From Onthophagus taurus (Eukaryota > Arthropoda > Insecta > Coleoptera > Scarabaeidae), in assembly GCF_036711975.1 (NCBI RefSeq), contig NC_091976.1, forward strand, positions 6,634,001 through 6,698,000: a DNA stretch of 64,000 bases, read 5' to 3'. The notes beneath the pieces were generated by a model that made no database searches, was not told the origin of the DNA, and saw only the letters and a program-made list of their open reading frames with translations. The translations under genes were made by a program, and so were the position numbers. Positions 1 through 10,889 of this stretch are shown here, in pieces (the stretch's first letter is position 1; each line of letters opens with the position of its first letter).

Positions 1-437
1 GGTGCACAATCGGAGATTGTGTAGAATTAATCTATCCAATCTGCGTTTGCTCAAAATTACCTGCTCAAATTCCGAAATTCAGTCCTATTTTGGCATTTGC
101 TCACATGCATTTGAACATTCCTCGAAATGCTCGATTATTTCGGCACTTGTCCGAAACCGACGATTGGGTCTAACATATACATACATATATATTCTTGAAA
201 ATTTGCCTATTTCACATTTCGTGAAATTGTGGTTGAAGAGAAAATAATAATGTCTCCAAAACTGTTAGAAATTAAGAAATGAAACTCTCTAGATGACAGG
301 TTGTACTAAATTTTAAGTTTTCAGGGTAAACGATTCACTCTACCTACAAGGTGTATCTGAATATGTCGTTGAAGTTAGCAACGGATTCAGAAACAAAATT
401 CACATTTTTACAGCGGACCAAGCAAATAGTGTACTCT
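1..437. other. Unassigned AT-rich flank
   Basis: I see no supportable gene here. The only open frame (2-247, +) has no recognisable motif and no codon bias. The segment is the left flank of the transposon that follows and ends in the target duplication ATTT at 438-441. It could belong to the intron upstream of the bestrophin exons, whose 5' exons are not visible. Confidence 0.5.
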
Positions 438-441
438 ATTT

Positions 442-473
442 GAGGCGTGTAGTAGCAAAACTCGCCTTATCCA
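442..473 (+). repeat. Left terminal inverted repeat
   Basis: This 32-bp repeat starts GAGGCGTGTAG and matches the reverse complement of 3131-3162 at every base. One further base pair (T441/A3163) also pairs but is better read as part of the ATTT duplication. Confidence 0.95.
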
Positions 474-907
474 GTTGAAGTAAATTTGAGAAAATCAAAA
501 TTTTAAGTTTTGAGCAATAAATTTTAGGAAAACAAATATAAAACCCAAATAAATATAGCTATTACGTTATGAAATGTTATCAACAATAGGTTCTCTATAA
601 TTGATTTTTATCCAGTTTGAAAAAGAAACAGTAATTTTATTTGAATAAGGCAAGTTTTGCTGTGTTATGAATGAATAGCAAGTTTTGTTATACCACAATA
701 TTCAATCAACAGACGGTTTTCTTAAAAAAATTTATTTATTATTTATTTTTTTGAACAATTTTGAATAATGAACACTAAATTGAAAATAATAATAATAAAA
801 TATTTTAAATTCTTAACAGGTTATCAACCTCTTGTGGTCTCCGTTCACAAAAACATGCTATGTCTTCTTCTTCTTCTTCTTGTTCTTTTAAAGATGATCT
901 ATCTAAA

Positions 908-2803
908 TCAACTACTAAAGGTATAAAAAAAACTCAAGTCTTGTCTTTCCATCCACCTATCACCAAAATGTTTTCTTAAAAGCTCCCTGACGTTACCGAC
1001 CTTTTTTTGATCCAAATCAACTCCCATTTCAATTTGATTTGGTGAGAAATAACTGAATGTTTTCCCTCTTTTTAATAATGACTTTGCAGTTCCAGTGTCA
1101 GAATTGTAATAAACCTCTCCACTAACAAGAATTAAATTTCTTTGACTTCTCGATAAAATAAATCTTTTTGCTTGCGAAAACTTAAAGTGCCACGCTTGAA
1201 CAGGTTTCAAAAATTCTTTAACGCTCAACTTCTCAATCTTTTACTTCACAATCCTTGCCCACCTGCACAACAATTCCATGCTCCTCAAAAATATTTCTAT
1301 AAATTTTAGGATCTATAATAGTTGATTCTTTCTTTAAAATTTTTTCAATGCGACCGAATATCCTATCAGATGGGAGATATGAATGTCCAGGCACCGGAAA
1401 AATCAATTCTATTGTTTTAACATTCAGAGGTGCCACATTTGCCAAAAAATAAGAACACATTCCTATCATTGTAGAATTCCGATTTTGTCCTCCACAACCA
1501 TCAGCGCATAGACGTATATTTGAATATGGTGAAAGATCGACTTGTGATAGGCAATGAAATACCGCTGATGATATCTCATTGGAACTTTTTTTATATTCAT
1601 GCTCCATCCACGTATAAATAAATACGTTTTCTGGGTTCATGTGACTTTTTGAAGAACCTCTTACAATGGTAAAATTATAGATGTATAGCTGCCGGCTGAA
1701 GTAGGCAATTTGATCTGGTATTTTTGGAATAACCAAATTTTTTTGGCAATCAAATGAAAATGTAATTAATTCATTTTTCTTTTCTTGTAGTTTTTTGAAA
1801 AACGCCGTTGCTTTTAATTTATGAACTCTTTTTTCTATAATTAATTTGTTTTTTTCATTAGGACGCATTTCCTGTTTTATTCTCTCCGACAGTTCGATGC
1901 ATTTGGAACATGCATCAGTTACCGGAGTTCCAAAGCCAATATTGTAATCATTAGTAAAAATTTTTTGAAAAAATGTTAGAATAGAATTAACATTGCTGTT
2001 ATAAGTGCGCCAAAGTTTTGAGATGCTTAATCCGCTAGGTAAATATTGTCTACTATCTGTTTTTGATCTACAATAGTGGCTTTCTACACATTTTAAATTT
2101 TCAATAAATCTTTTTACCGCAATTCGTTTCTCAACAAATTTTGTACTAATCCGGTCGCCCCCTCGGTTTTCTTTTGGCATTAGTCCTGTGTTTAAATGGT
2201 TTCTGCAAATTCTTTGTACACGATCTTTGGAAACGTGAAGAATCTGAAGAAATGTTTGTTGGCACACTTGAATTTTATATTTTTCATAGCGACATTTTTT
2301 CACAAAGTATTTTATTGCCACACTTTTTCGACTGCTTCCTTCTTTTAAATTTCGGTTTTGTCTTTTTGGTTTGTCGTGGCTACAGTATTTGAAAATAAAT
2401 GCATCCTGCTCAACTTTATTTTTATGCAAATAAAAATTCCGATGAAAATTGTAAATATCCAATCCTGTTAATTTTTTGCAGTGGAAGGTTTTGCCATTGT
2501 GCTTGCATATTGGGAAACATGGCAGATTAGGAGAGGAATATCTGAAGGAAATAAAGTTAAATTATTCTGCTGTGTATCATAGAATTTAATTTACTATTCG
2601 AAAAAATTAACTTCCCTTGTTAACATGTCGCCGAAAAATTATGAAACGGACAGATCGAGAACTTTTTGTACAAGCTTAGTAAATTCTTAAGAAAAAAGAG
2701 CTTACCTTTCACGCTTACTGATTTCTCTTTTCCATTTTGATTTATCGGCTATTTTTTTTCTTCCTTTCCCTTTTTTTGAGGGTAAAATAACATCTTGACT
2801 CAT
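908..2803 (-). pseudogene. Two-exon transposase-like gene (DDE/RNase H-like), frameshifted
   Basis: Exon 1 runs 2803-2706 (ATG; MSQDVILPSKKGKGRKK, a basic N-terminus) and ends at a consensus donor (GAAAG|GTAAGC). The intron is 2705-2542, and exon 2 begins at 2541 after TTTCCTTCAG; phases match and the frame continues into the long ORF. Exon 2 has a Cys/His-rich start (NLPCFPICKHNGKTFHCKK). Acidic positions that could form an RNase H-like catalytic set lie in TFSFDCQKN, LCADGCGGQNRN and GHSYLPSDRIFGRIEK. Near 1233 a stop is reached, and the frame continues one shift away at 1228-908 (WHFKFSQAKRFILSRSQRN), so a single frameshift breaks the 3' part. Multi-copy insect proteins with the CADGCGGQN motif are familiar to me, but I cannot assign a transposon superfamily. 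It lies wholly inside the TIRs, so it is the likely transposase. Confidence 0.78.
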
Positions 2804-3130
2804 ATTAGACATAATTTGTATGTACACAACACCAAAAACACGCTTAATAACTTATTAATAAAACAAACTATTAAAAAATTTAAATTAAAAATGGCCGCGT
2901 ATCAGAACCCTAGCTCACGTGATCGTGAATCGTTATTGCTATTGGACGCTTGGATAAGGCAACTTTTGCCGCGATACTCGCTATAAATATAGCGAGTTTT
3001 GATATGACAAGAAAATTTTAAAATGATTTTAAAAGGGTATATAGCATGTTTTTTAAAAAAATTATGATTGAATGTGTTGAAATTTATAAAAATAATGTAT
3101 TCCAATATCTAACTAAAATTTTGTAAAAAA

Positions 3131-3162
3131 TGGATAAGGCGAGTTTTGCTACTACACGCCTC
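3131..3162 (-). repeat. Right terminal inverted repeat
   Basis: This is the exact partner of 442-473 and ends in CTACACGCCTC. It is followed by ATTT, the same four bases that precede the left repeat. Confidence 0.95.
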
Positions 3163-3166
3163 ATTT

Positions 3167-3708
3167 ATAATTTCGTATTTGTTAGTGATAACAACCAAAA
3201 AACTATCAAAATTAGCATTAAAGAGAGTAAAATAGAATACCCCTCTAAAACTTTCAATTAAAATACATTATTATTAAATAAAAACGTGGGATCGAGATCA
3301 CCCTCTCATTATGTGAAAAAATCATATTTGTATTGAAAAAGCTTGAGGATCCATTAAGTTCACTCCAAATATCAAAATCACTATTTCGTATAACATATCT
3401 AAGAACCACCCGGAAATTCAGAGGACAAAGGGTCGAAATCACCCCCGAAATACGTAAAAAATTCATAACTTTCTTGAAAATGTTGTGAAACTTAGTCGAA
3501 AAATCAAAAATAACGTTTCGAATATCATATATTATCTATGAGACACACGGAAATTATGTTGATAAGGGTTGTATAATAATAATTGTATATATAAATAAAT
3601 GTAATTAAAACTGAATTTGGTCTAATGTGTAGTGATCTGAATAAACATGATCCCTTTCCGTAATATCATAAAGCGTTTTATATTACTCACACAAGCTTGC
3701 TTCGTCGT
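3167..3708. other. Unassigned AT-rich spacer with weak internal repetition
   Basis: No gene is supported. Two stretches resemble each other loosely (around 3293-3360 and 3430-3500: GATCACCCTC.., then GAAATCACCCCC.., each followed by a run such as GTGAAAAAATCAT or GTAAAAAATTCAT), suggesting a degraded repeat. Confidence 0.35.
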
Positions 3709-4465
3709 TCATTCCGTAATATTTACGTATAATTTTTTAATCCTAGAAGAACATATTTCACAATTGCCTTGTCTGCTATATTGGTTGTTTACATTATAGA
3801 CTGCTGCACTAAATGATATAAACGGAGTTAACATATCCCATTTCACATGGCACTCTGGTTTATCAACAGAACGGTACCGCTCACAAAAATCGTTTGTATT
3901 CCTTGTATTGTATATTTCTTGTAACTCATTTTTATAATGAATAACAAAATATTTTAGAGACATATTATTATCCAACGCAACATTTTTAATTGTACTTGAT
4001 GTGTTGAATAAACCTGCTTTATAGTGTTGACATGATGGGCAACTATAAACAAAGTTGCGAAGTTTAATTGTATCTATAGAAATTACATTACATATGTTCG
4101 AGCAACGATCTATATCAGTGGTTCTCAAACTATGGTACTCGTACCACTGATGGTACGCGAGAAGTTCTCAAGTGGTACGCAAAACAGTTTATATTTGCAT
4201 TATCATTATTGTTTTTTTTTGTTCAGTGGTACTTACCTGATTTTTAAAATAGCCTTAGTGGTACGCAAGGATATAAGTTTGAGAACCGCTGATCTATATG
4301 TAACCATCTGTTACATAAGTTGCAGCCTACATAATTTTCATGTGATCCTATACCACATTTAAAACATTTATCATACATAACGTGAGATGACAGTAATAAA
4401 ACATTTTGTAAAGAAATTCTAAAAAGGTCAGGATTAAAATTACTTTGTAATAATGATGTTGACAA
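3709..4465 (-). pseudogene. PHD-finger-like ORF split by a hAT MITE
   Basis: On the minus strand 4465-4300 encodes a zinc-finger start (CFKCGIGSHENYVGCNLC, then NRWLHID) and 4107-3709 continues it (RCSNICNVISIDTIKL, then VYSCPSCQ). The order of Cys and His pairs, with the W-L-H and C-P-S-C landmarks, fits a C4HC3 PHD finger. A second pair (CEICSSRIKK) sits near the C-terminus. Exactly between the two halves lies a 176-bp MITE with an 8-bp target duplication, and the frame is continuous if it is ignored. No clear start codon or further domain is seen. It may be a host-gene remnant or the ORF1 of a LINE; many LINE ORF1 proteins carry PHD-like fingers. Confidence 0.6.
4116..4291. mobile_element. 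hAT-type MITE, 176 bp
   Basis: The terminal inverted repeats are CAGTGGTTCTCAAACT (4116-4131) and its near reverse complement AGTTTGAGAACCGCTG (4276-4291). The 8-bp duplication ATCTATAT is at 4108-4115 and 4292-4299. An 8-bp TSD plus CAG-type ends is the hAT hallmark. Inside are several copies of GTGGTACGC or its variants. It has no coding capacity. Confidence 0.92.
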
Positions 4466-4836
4466 ATATTGCAGTGTCTCATTTTTTTTGCAAAACCATC
4501 ATGTACCATATAACATAGACTCCACAATTGATCGAATCCTCACTCTCTTGAGTAGGATATGCTATTGTTGTTAGTTTCCACTTCCTAGCATTTAGTTTGT
4601 CTTCGTGTAGGTGTAGACGGTCTCTAGTGGAAAATAGTCTTTTAACCTTTTTTTATAGGTTCCTCGTGTCATATACGATAATATTTACCAGGATTCAAAA
4701 TACAAATAGAGTTAGTAGTAAAATCTAATATAATTAATATCCAATGATTGTTGTTACAATTGTGGGGCAACAGAATAAAACGGACTTCTTTAAGTGGAAG
4801 AATCATAAAAAAAGACGATCATAGGGCAAATTAAAA
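4466..4836. other. Unassigned spacer
   Basis: No gene is seen. Frames around 4480-4560 on the minus strand could extend the PHD-like ORF upstream but contain stops. The rest has no recognisable motif. Confidence 0.3.
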
Positions 4837-5742
4837 TTGCTTTACCCCAATAGACATTTGTTGAATAAAGATGCCAAGTTGATTCTGTGTGATTCTTTGG
4901 TTCTTTCATCATTTAATAATTGTGATCTTGTTTATGGGCCTTGTTTGATAATGAATGATGTGCAGAAAATAGAGAGGGTCCAGAAGTCCTGTCTCAGGTA
5001 TATTTATGGTATACGCCGTCATGAAAGAATATCGTATAAGCTGGCTAGTGTAAATTGGTTGAATATGATGGACCGGCGTAAACTTCATATTGCTTGTCGA
5101 ATGGTGTCTATTATTTCGAATTGTAAGCCACCTCACCTCTATGAAAGGATTACGTATAGAACGGATGTTCATCATTTGAATTTAAGGCGCAAAAACTTAA
5201 TTTGTATTCCCAAACATCGAACTCAAACTTTTAAACATTGTTTTTCCTATATCATTGGATCGGTTATCAACAACCTTCCTATTTGCTATTCCGGTTACAG
5301 CATGCAAACATTTAAAAAAAATACAAATACTATCTTGCCTCATTAGGTGCGAGGGCTGGCGGTGGCACTGACCAATAAGATTATGTAATTGAGAGAGAAT
5401 GGAATGATAATGTATTTTGTCTTGCAGTTGTTGCATTGGTGATGAGAAAGAATATTTAAGTTTTATTTTGGAATTATAAATAATTATATAATACTATATT
5501 TTTTCTTTTTTCATTTTTAAGGGGCACCTATAAAACCAGCTTACTATGGCGTCCCTTTTGATATTCATTTACTTTTTTTTTCATTTTTTTGTACTACCTA
5601 TTAAGGTTCTTTTCTTTTTTATTGTTTTTTGAATGTTTTTGAGTGTGTTTACTTCTTGAAAATTAAGTTTGTTTCTTTGATTACGTTAATTTGATTTCGT
5701 TATTGAATATCAATAAATGGTTTATTATTATTATTATTGTTC
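4837..5742 (+). pseudogene. LINE ORF2 C-terminus plus 3' tail
   Basis: 4837-5346 encodes the end of a non-LTR retrotransposon ORF2 downstream of the reverse transcriptase palm (LLNKDAKLILCDSLVLSSF, then VQKIERVQKSCLRYIYGI). The same region in the LINE at 9831-10344 is clearly related (CLCESLVPSLF; KTQNSCIRLLFGL). The palm and endonuclease are absent, so this is a 5'-truncated copy. It ends in a TTATTATTATTATTATTG tail at about 5722-5741, the kind of short-repeat tail many LINEs carry. Confidence 0.72.
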
Positions 5743-5806
5743 TTGCCAGTACTGTGCCTATCGTTGAAGCACCATCTCGTCTGTCCATAATAACTTTCTT
5801 TTATTG

Positions 5807-6411
5807 CTAACATTCTAGGTTTGGTTGATTGTTACAGTATTTTTTAATTTCTTTGCACATATTTTTGATATAGTCCTTTCTGCCATCTCGGCATCTTCTC
5901 AGAATTTCCCGCCTCAATCTGCTGTCTTCATTTTTGCTTTCCTCGGTAGTTAAACCGTGTTGGTTGATGTTTCTTCTTTTCTGGATTACACCCAGTGTTT
6001 CACCAGTAACCCAATACTTTTTGGTATATTTTCTGTGTTCTTCTTCGGTCGCGTCAGCTGGTGGGGTGTATATCTGGATTAGATTTAGACTGCATGGTTT
6101 TGCTTGAAAATTGATTGTAATTATTCTATCACTTATGTGATTGTATCCAACCACGGAGGTGTTCATATGATTAGGGAATCTCACTGCTACCCCATTACTG
6201 CTTTTCGTAGAAAATGCGGTGTTTCTTGGTCTTGATATAAAATGTCACTTTTATATCTCCAGATAATTAGACTCAAAAATTGCCCTGGAATTCTCTTGGA
6301 AAAAGAAGTAATGAAAGTTGTTTCCCGTTTCCTTGTTTCATGGCAGAGATTGAGAGAAATTTGCGTGTTTCTGGTATTTATGGGCGTCATAAGCTCGCCC
6401 ATCAGTACCAT
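5807..6411 (-). pseudogene. RTE-like LINE endonuclease fragment
   Basis: Two adjacent minus-strand frames (6411-6187 and 6184-5807) together resemble the apurinic endonuclease region of an RTE-type LINE: SVVGYNHISDRIITINFQ and LNLIQIYTPPADATEEEHR match the segment that precedes the second half of the nuclease fold. A frame change at about 6185 and the absence of the reverse transcriptase show it is dead. It lies in the intron before the bestrophin exons. Confidence 0.6.
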
Positions 6412-6643
6412 GCATTACCAGCGGTCACGATTTGGACGTGGTAGTGGAATATGTCTATCCGTTTAGTTGGACTTTGGGCATATCTCTGCCCATTGCTAAG
6501 ATGTCGACTGTCTTTTCTGCCCCTAAGATCAGACATTTGACCATCTACTAAGTATTAAGACTTAATAAAATGAATATATTTATCAATTTTATACAGTATA
6601 CAAACAAATAAAATAATAATCATTTTTTTTACATTTTTTTTAG

Positions 6644-8050
6644 AACCTTTGAAAAAATAGTTGAATACTGTTCAAAATACGGCAGTTTAATTCCTCTCAG
6701 TTTTGTACTGGGTTTCTACGTAAACATCGTCATGACGAGATGGTGGAATCAATTCGAAACAATTCCATATCCGGATAATTTAGCAATGCTAATAAGCGCA
6801 AGTGTAAAAGGAAGAGTAAGTTTTAGAATAATCACATCTTTATTACACATTTATTTATTATCACTATTAAACTTTTCAGACTGAACATTGTCGAATAATT
6901 CGAAGAACATTAGCAAGATATGCTTGTTTAAGTTTCACAAGCACATTAACATTAATTTCACCAAAAGTTAAACGAAGATTTCCAACATTAAATCATATCA
7001 CAGAAGCCGGTTTAATGATGCCCGATGAAGAAAAAATAATGCGTGAACTTCAAGAAGAATATCCAAATTACCCTAGATTTTGGTTACCTTTAGCTTGGGC
7101 ATCAACTATAGCAGCTAAAGCTAGAGAAGAAGGATTAATTCAAACCGATCAATCATTGCAGGCAATTTTACACGAAATAAATACATTCAGAACAAAATGT
7201 GGGGGGTTATTAAGCTACGATTGGATCAGTATTCCTCTTGTTTATACCCAAGTCGTAACAATAGCAGTTTATAGTTATTTTGTAACATCAGTAATTGGCC
7301 AACAATATCTTTATACAAGCGATGAAATTGATATTTATTTCCCCGTTTTGGCTATTTTAGAATTTTTCTTTTATATGGGTTGGTTGAGAGTTGCAGAAAC
7401 TTTAATAAACCCATTCGGGGAAGACGATGATGATTGATTTCGACGTAGTTACAATGATCGATAGACATTTACAAGTTAGTTATTTAATCGTAGATAAAAT
7501 TCACGAAGAACATCCAAAATTAATGCAAGATCAATATTGGAATAGTTCAGTTCCGAGACATTTACCATACACAATTGGTTCGGAAAAATATATTGAAGAT
7601 ATTCCTAACCACTCAACTGATAAAATGACTGTTACTAAAGATGAAGCTGAAGTTTTACCACCTGGTGGTAAACGATCAAAATCTGATTCGTTTAAAAGAA
7701 ATCAACCATCTCTTATTAGAAGATTATTAAGAGGACAATCGCCATCAAATGACGATGATAAAGATAAAAGTATTATTGCATTGACTTCGATAGATGTTCC
7801 GGATAATAAACCTTCATCGCCAATTTCTTCATCGAATATTTCAACGTCAACGAAAACACAATTAGAAGAAGAGGATCGACCGGAAACGATTGATTTTGAA
7901 AAATTAAAAAATTTGAGACAACTGCTTTTAAAGCAAAAAGTCGTTAAATATATGGAATTGATGAAGGAACATACAAATGAAGAGGAAGGAAAGATTCTTG
8001 ATGAAATTTTACACATAAAGGAAGATGGGGATAATGAAATGCATTCATGA
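6644..8050 (+). CDS. Bestrophin (calcium-activated chloride channel), 3' exons, frameshift at the acidic clasp
   Basis: Bestrophins form pentameric chloride/bicarbonate channels of the plasma membrane gated by calcium. The exon 6644-6815 follows TTTTTTTTAG and ends at AGA|GTAAGT; it encodes PLSFVLGFYV and IVMTRWWNQFETIPYP, a family signature. The intron is 6816-6879. The exon from 6880 encodes SPKVKRRFPTLNH, EAGLMM, membrane segments near 7240-7310 and 7345-7420, and NPFGEDDDD. There a stop appears at 7435-7437, while the continuation DFDVVTMIDRHLQVSYLIVD is in the next frame (from about 7433) and runs to 8050 with HPKLMQDQYWNSSVP and a Ser/Asp-rich tail. The shift falls in a GAT run, and either a 1-base or a 4-base extra segment would explain it. 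All other splice and coding signals look maintained, so a sequencing error or a very young null allele is likely. The first exons (about 70 residues) are missing from the window. Confidence 0.9.
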
Positions 8051-8344
8051 CTTAAATGTTAATATAATTTCTTTATTAAATAACATACTATTAGTTAAAA
8101 TTAATTTTTCTTCTTATTTTCCTCTTCACTGTGACTTTTTGAATATTTCAACATTTTTTAAACCAAAAATTTGTGTGAAGATTTAAATGTTTAATATATA
8201 GTGTCCATCCGAAACTTTCGATCTAAAATACTTTCAACATGGTCGCCACATCCGGTCTATCGAAACTATACGCGATATATATTAAAAAGAAAATTTTATT
8301 TTATATTTTCAAAATACAAAAATTAAATAAATGTAAAACTAGAA
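8051..8344. other. Bestrophin 3' flank
   Basis: AT-rich sequence without a gene. It presumably holds the bestrophin 3' UTR; TTATTAAAT runs just after the stop could serve polyadenylation, but no perfect AATAAA is obvious next to the stop. Confidence 0.35.
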
Positions 8345-8780
8345 CAGCATATTTAGAAGTTTCCATTGCTAACAACAAAAACTCTTGGACAGCATTCAAA
8401 CAGTATATGTGAACAGACTTGTATACCTATGAAGATATCTAATATTGTTCCGTTCCATTTACGTAATCCGGATACACTCAACCGCTTCTTCATTGATTCG
8501 ATGACCTCCATAAATGACGATTTTGATCGCGAGCTTTACAACTTTTACAACAATACTAGAAGATCATCGCGTACATTCTCATTTCAGTTCGTCAATGATC
8601 TGGACATCGAATAAATAGTAAGTGGCATAAAAAGCAATGCAATGGGATGGGATAATTTGAATATAAAGGTAATAAAGTTAACAATTTCTCACGTGACGCC
8701 GTATCTGAGAAACATTGTTCATACTTGTATCGCTAAAGGTAAATTCCTTATCTTCCATCACCTTGGATAACACAGAATAT
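8345..8780 (+). pseudogene. LINE ORF2 fragment (linker before RT)
   Basis: Shifted frames encode AYLEVSIANNKNSWTAFK, then LRNPDTLNRFFIDSM and FSFQFVNDLDIE, followed by GWDNLNIKVIKL. The same order (NNSWKALRNAG, SPSAINNFFVNA, FGFHTVDEFEIEKAIS, GYDYLNIKV) recurs in the LINE copy that starts at 8788, so this is a diverged relative lying head to tail with it. Confidence 0.62.
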
Positions 8781-8787
8781 AAAATTT

Positions 8788-10344
8788 ATGCAAAGCTTAA
8801 GAGATAAAGCCCCTATAAATTATCAGTCAAATAAAACATCTGCTAAATGGGATTATTACAAGTTATTGCGTAATTTGGTTAATAAATCAATAACTCTAGA
8901 ACGTAAGGCATACTTTGAATTTCAATTGGGAATTACAAATAACAGCTGGAAGGCATTGAGAAATGCTGGAATGTTTAAAAGAAATATTATTTCAATACCT
9001 AAACACCTTGGTTCCCCAAGCGCTATTAACAACTTTTTTGTCAATGCAATACCCAGAAGTCATAGTTCTGATCTTGATTTACTAAACTTTTATAACAGCA
9101 ATAAACTAAATGATTTAACCTTCGGTTTTCACACTGTTGATGAGTTCGAAATTGAAAAGGCTATCAGCACTATCAAAAGCAAAGCTTCCGGATATGACTA
9201 TCTCAATATTAAAGTATTGATTTGTGTTCTCCACATATTACACCTTACCTTTGTAATCTCATTAATACTTGTATTCTTAGTGGCGTATTCCCTACCATCT
9301 GGAAAAAAGCTTTGATAAAGCCCTTGCCCAAATCGAACGCTCCAACTGCTTTAAGTGATCTGAGGCCAATAAGTGTGCTGCCGGTGTTGTCAAGGGTTAT
9401 GAAACGAATTTGAAACAAATAAATAGTTATGTGGAAGATAATAATATTCTATCCGTAAACCAGTCCGGTTTTAAACGTGGATTTAGTTCTACTACAGCAC
9501 TAATTCACATTATCGATGATATCCTGCGGGTAGGATGACGGTACTCTGTTTGCTGGATTATTCCAAAGCATTTGACACAGTTGATCATGAAACACTCACA
9601 GCAATACTAGGTTATATTGGTTTGGAATATAATGCAAAAAAGTTATTAAATGATTTTCTAACAGGTAGAGAACAGGCAGTATCAGTGGGGGTTGATTGCT
9701 CTGATTTTTTGGAAGTAGGATAGGGGATACCGCAGGGATCGACTATTTCCCCTATTTTGTATGCATTATACACATCAAACTTTATCAAAGCCATTTCACG
9801 AACAAATGCATACAAAGGGCGTATGGGAGTTTGAAGGTTATCTACTCGAACAGACATTATTTGAACCGTAACACAAGGAAATGTCTCTGTGAGAGTCTGG
9901 TCCCGTCACTTTTTAAGTATGCTTCTGTACTCTCCTTTTTTGTCCTATGTCTTAAAAGCAAAAATTCAAAAAACGCAAAATTCCTGTATACGTTTACTGT
10001 TTGGTCTTCACCGAAGTGATTATGTAAGTGATAAGTTGCCGGAATTAAAATGGTTAAACATGCAGGGAAGAAGGGCGCTGCACTCTGTATGTCTCTACCA
10101 CCAGATCCTCCATCTTTATAAGCCACCTTACCTTTATAACAAAATAAGCTTTCGCGGGGATGAACACACTGTAAATAGTAGATTTAAAGGGAGATCACCT
10201 ACTTTTCATACTGCTTTTTTCAAAAATTCATTTTCCTATGAGATCGCTAATACAATGAATGAACTTCCTCTTGAGTGGACAGTGTGTGCATCATCAATAA
10301 TTTTTAAAAGACACATGCTAAATTATTTGCATGGGCGGCAGTGA
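8788..10344 (+). pseudogene. Jockey-superfamily LINE ORF2, internally deleted
   Basis: Frames in order: 8788-9315 (linker), 9222-9413 (IWKKALIKPLPKSNAP, DLRPISVLPVLSRVMKRI, RT motifs 1-2), 9535-9723 (TVLCLLDYSKAFDTVDHE, first catalytic Asp region), then GIPQGSTISPILYALYTSNF to about 9790. The sequence then jumps to the thumb/C-terminal region (9835-10344). The YADD/FADD box is deleted. At least three frame changes and stops are present. It is same-family with 4837-5346 and 10539-10885. Confidence 0.8.
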
Positions 10345-10524
10345 TCTTCACGTTTGTAAAAATAGCTTTGCATCTGCATTAGGTTTTTTCTTTTTGTTGT
10401 ATGTTACAGTTAATGCGCATTCTATTAATGTTTAAATTCTCTATGGTATGGTGGAAGGACACCATGAGTTGAACCATGCCATAAGATTGTTCTCATGTAT
10501 GAATTTTTTTATTTTTCTTATTGG

Positions 10525-10885
10525 TAACGTAGAACGCTTTGATTCTACCGCTACCAAAGGTATATGAGCCTCTGGATGTTTCGGATTTTATAAGTATCCT
10601 GCCTGTGATGTCTAAGATTGTCGAAAAGGTTATGTTTAACCAACTTAATGATTTTGCATCACCAGACAATTTACTGCCCGCAATACAGTCTGGGTTTCGT
10701 GCGGGTTTTAGTTGTGTCACGGCGCTTTTGAATATTGTTGATAATATAGTTGCACAAACTGACAGAGGGAATCTCACAATTGTTTGCCTTTTAGACTTAT
10801 TCTAAGGCGTTCGATCGTATTAATCACACCATTATATCAGCAATTTTAAAATATTACGGTATGGATAACACAGCTCTACAACAAC
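10525..10885 (+). pseudogene. LINE reverse transcriptase fragment
   Basis: This encodes the RT fingers: ALILPLPKVYEPLDVSDFI, SILPVMSKIVEKVMFNQL, AIQSGFRAGFSCVTALL and NLTIVCLLD. A frameshift near 10800 leads into KAFDRINHTIISAILKYYG. It is cut off by 10885. This is a third copy of the LINE family seen at 8345 and 8788. Confidence 0.72.
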
Positions 10886-10889
10886 AAAA

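Larger units (their letters stand above)
442..3162 (-). mobile_element. TIR DNA transposon, two-exon transposase-like gene, superfamily unresolved
   Basis: The element is 2721 bp and bounded by perfect 32-bp terminal inverted repeats: 442-473 begins GAGGCGTGTAGTAGC and 3131-3162 is its exact reverse complement. ATTT flanks both ends (438-441 and 3163-3166), a candidate 4-bp target duplication. Degenerate copies of the core GATAAGGCGAGTTTTGC lie just inside each end (about 644-690 and 2951-3002), as expected for transposase-binding subterminal repeats. It carries one gene on the minus strand (exons 2803-2706 and 2541-about 908). Perfect TIRs imply recent movement, although the gene now has a frameshift. 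TIR and TSD are read directly; I cannot name the superfamily. Confidence 0.9.

Noticed and set aside
2..247. 81-codon open frame at the window start
   Set aside because: No motif, homology or splice context; AT-rich chance ORF.
7425..7440. Programmed ribosomal frameshifting in bestrophin
   Set aside because: No slippery heptamer or downstream structure evident; an indel is simpler.
7015..8050. Treating the bestrophin as two separate genes
   Set aside because: The two frames overlap at 7427-7437 and together give the continuous bestrophin pattern across the NPFGEDDDD region.
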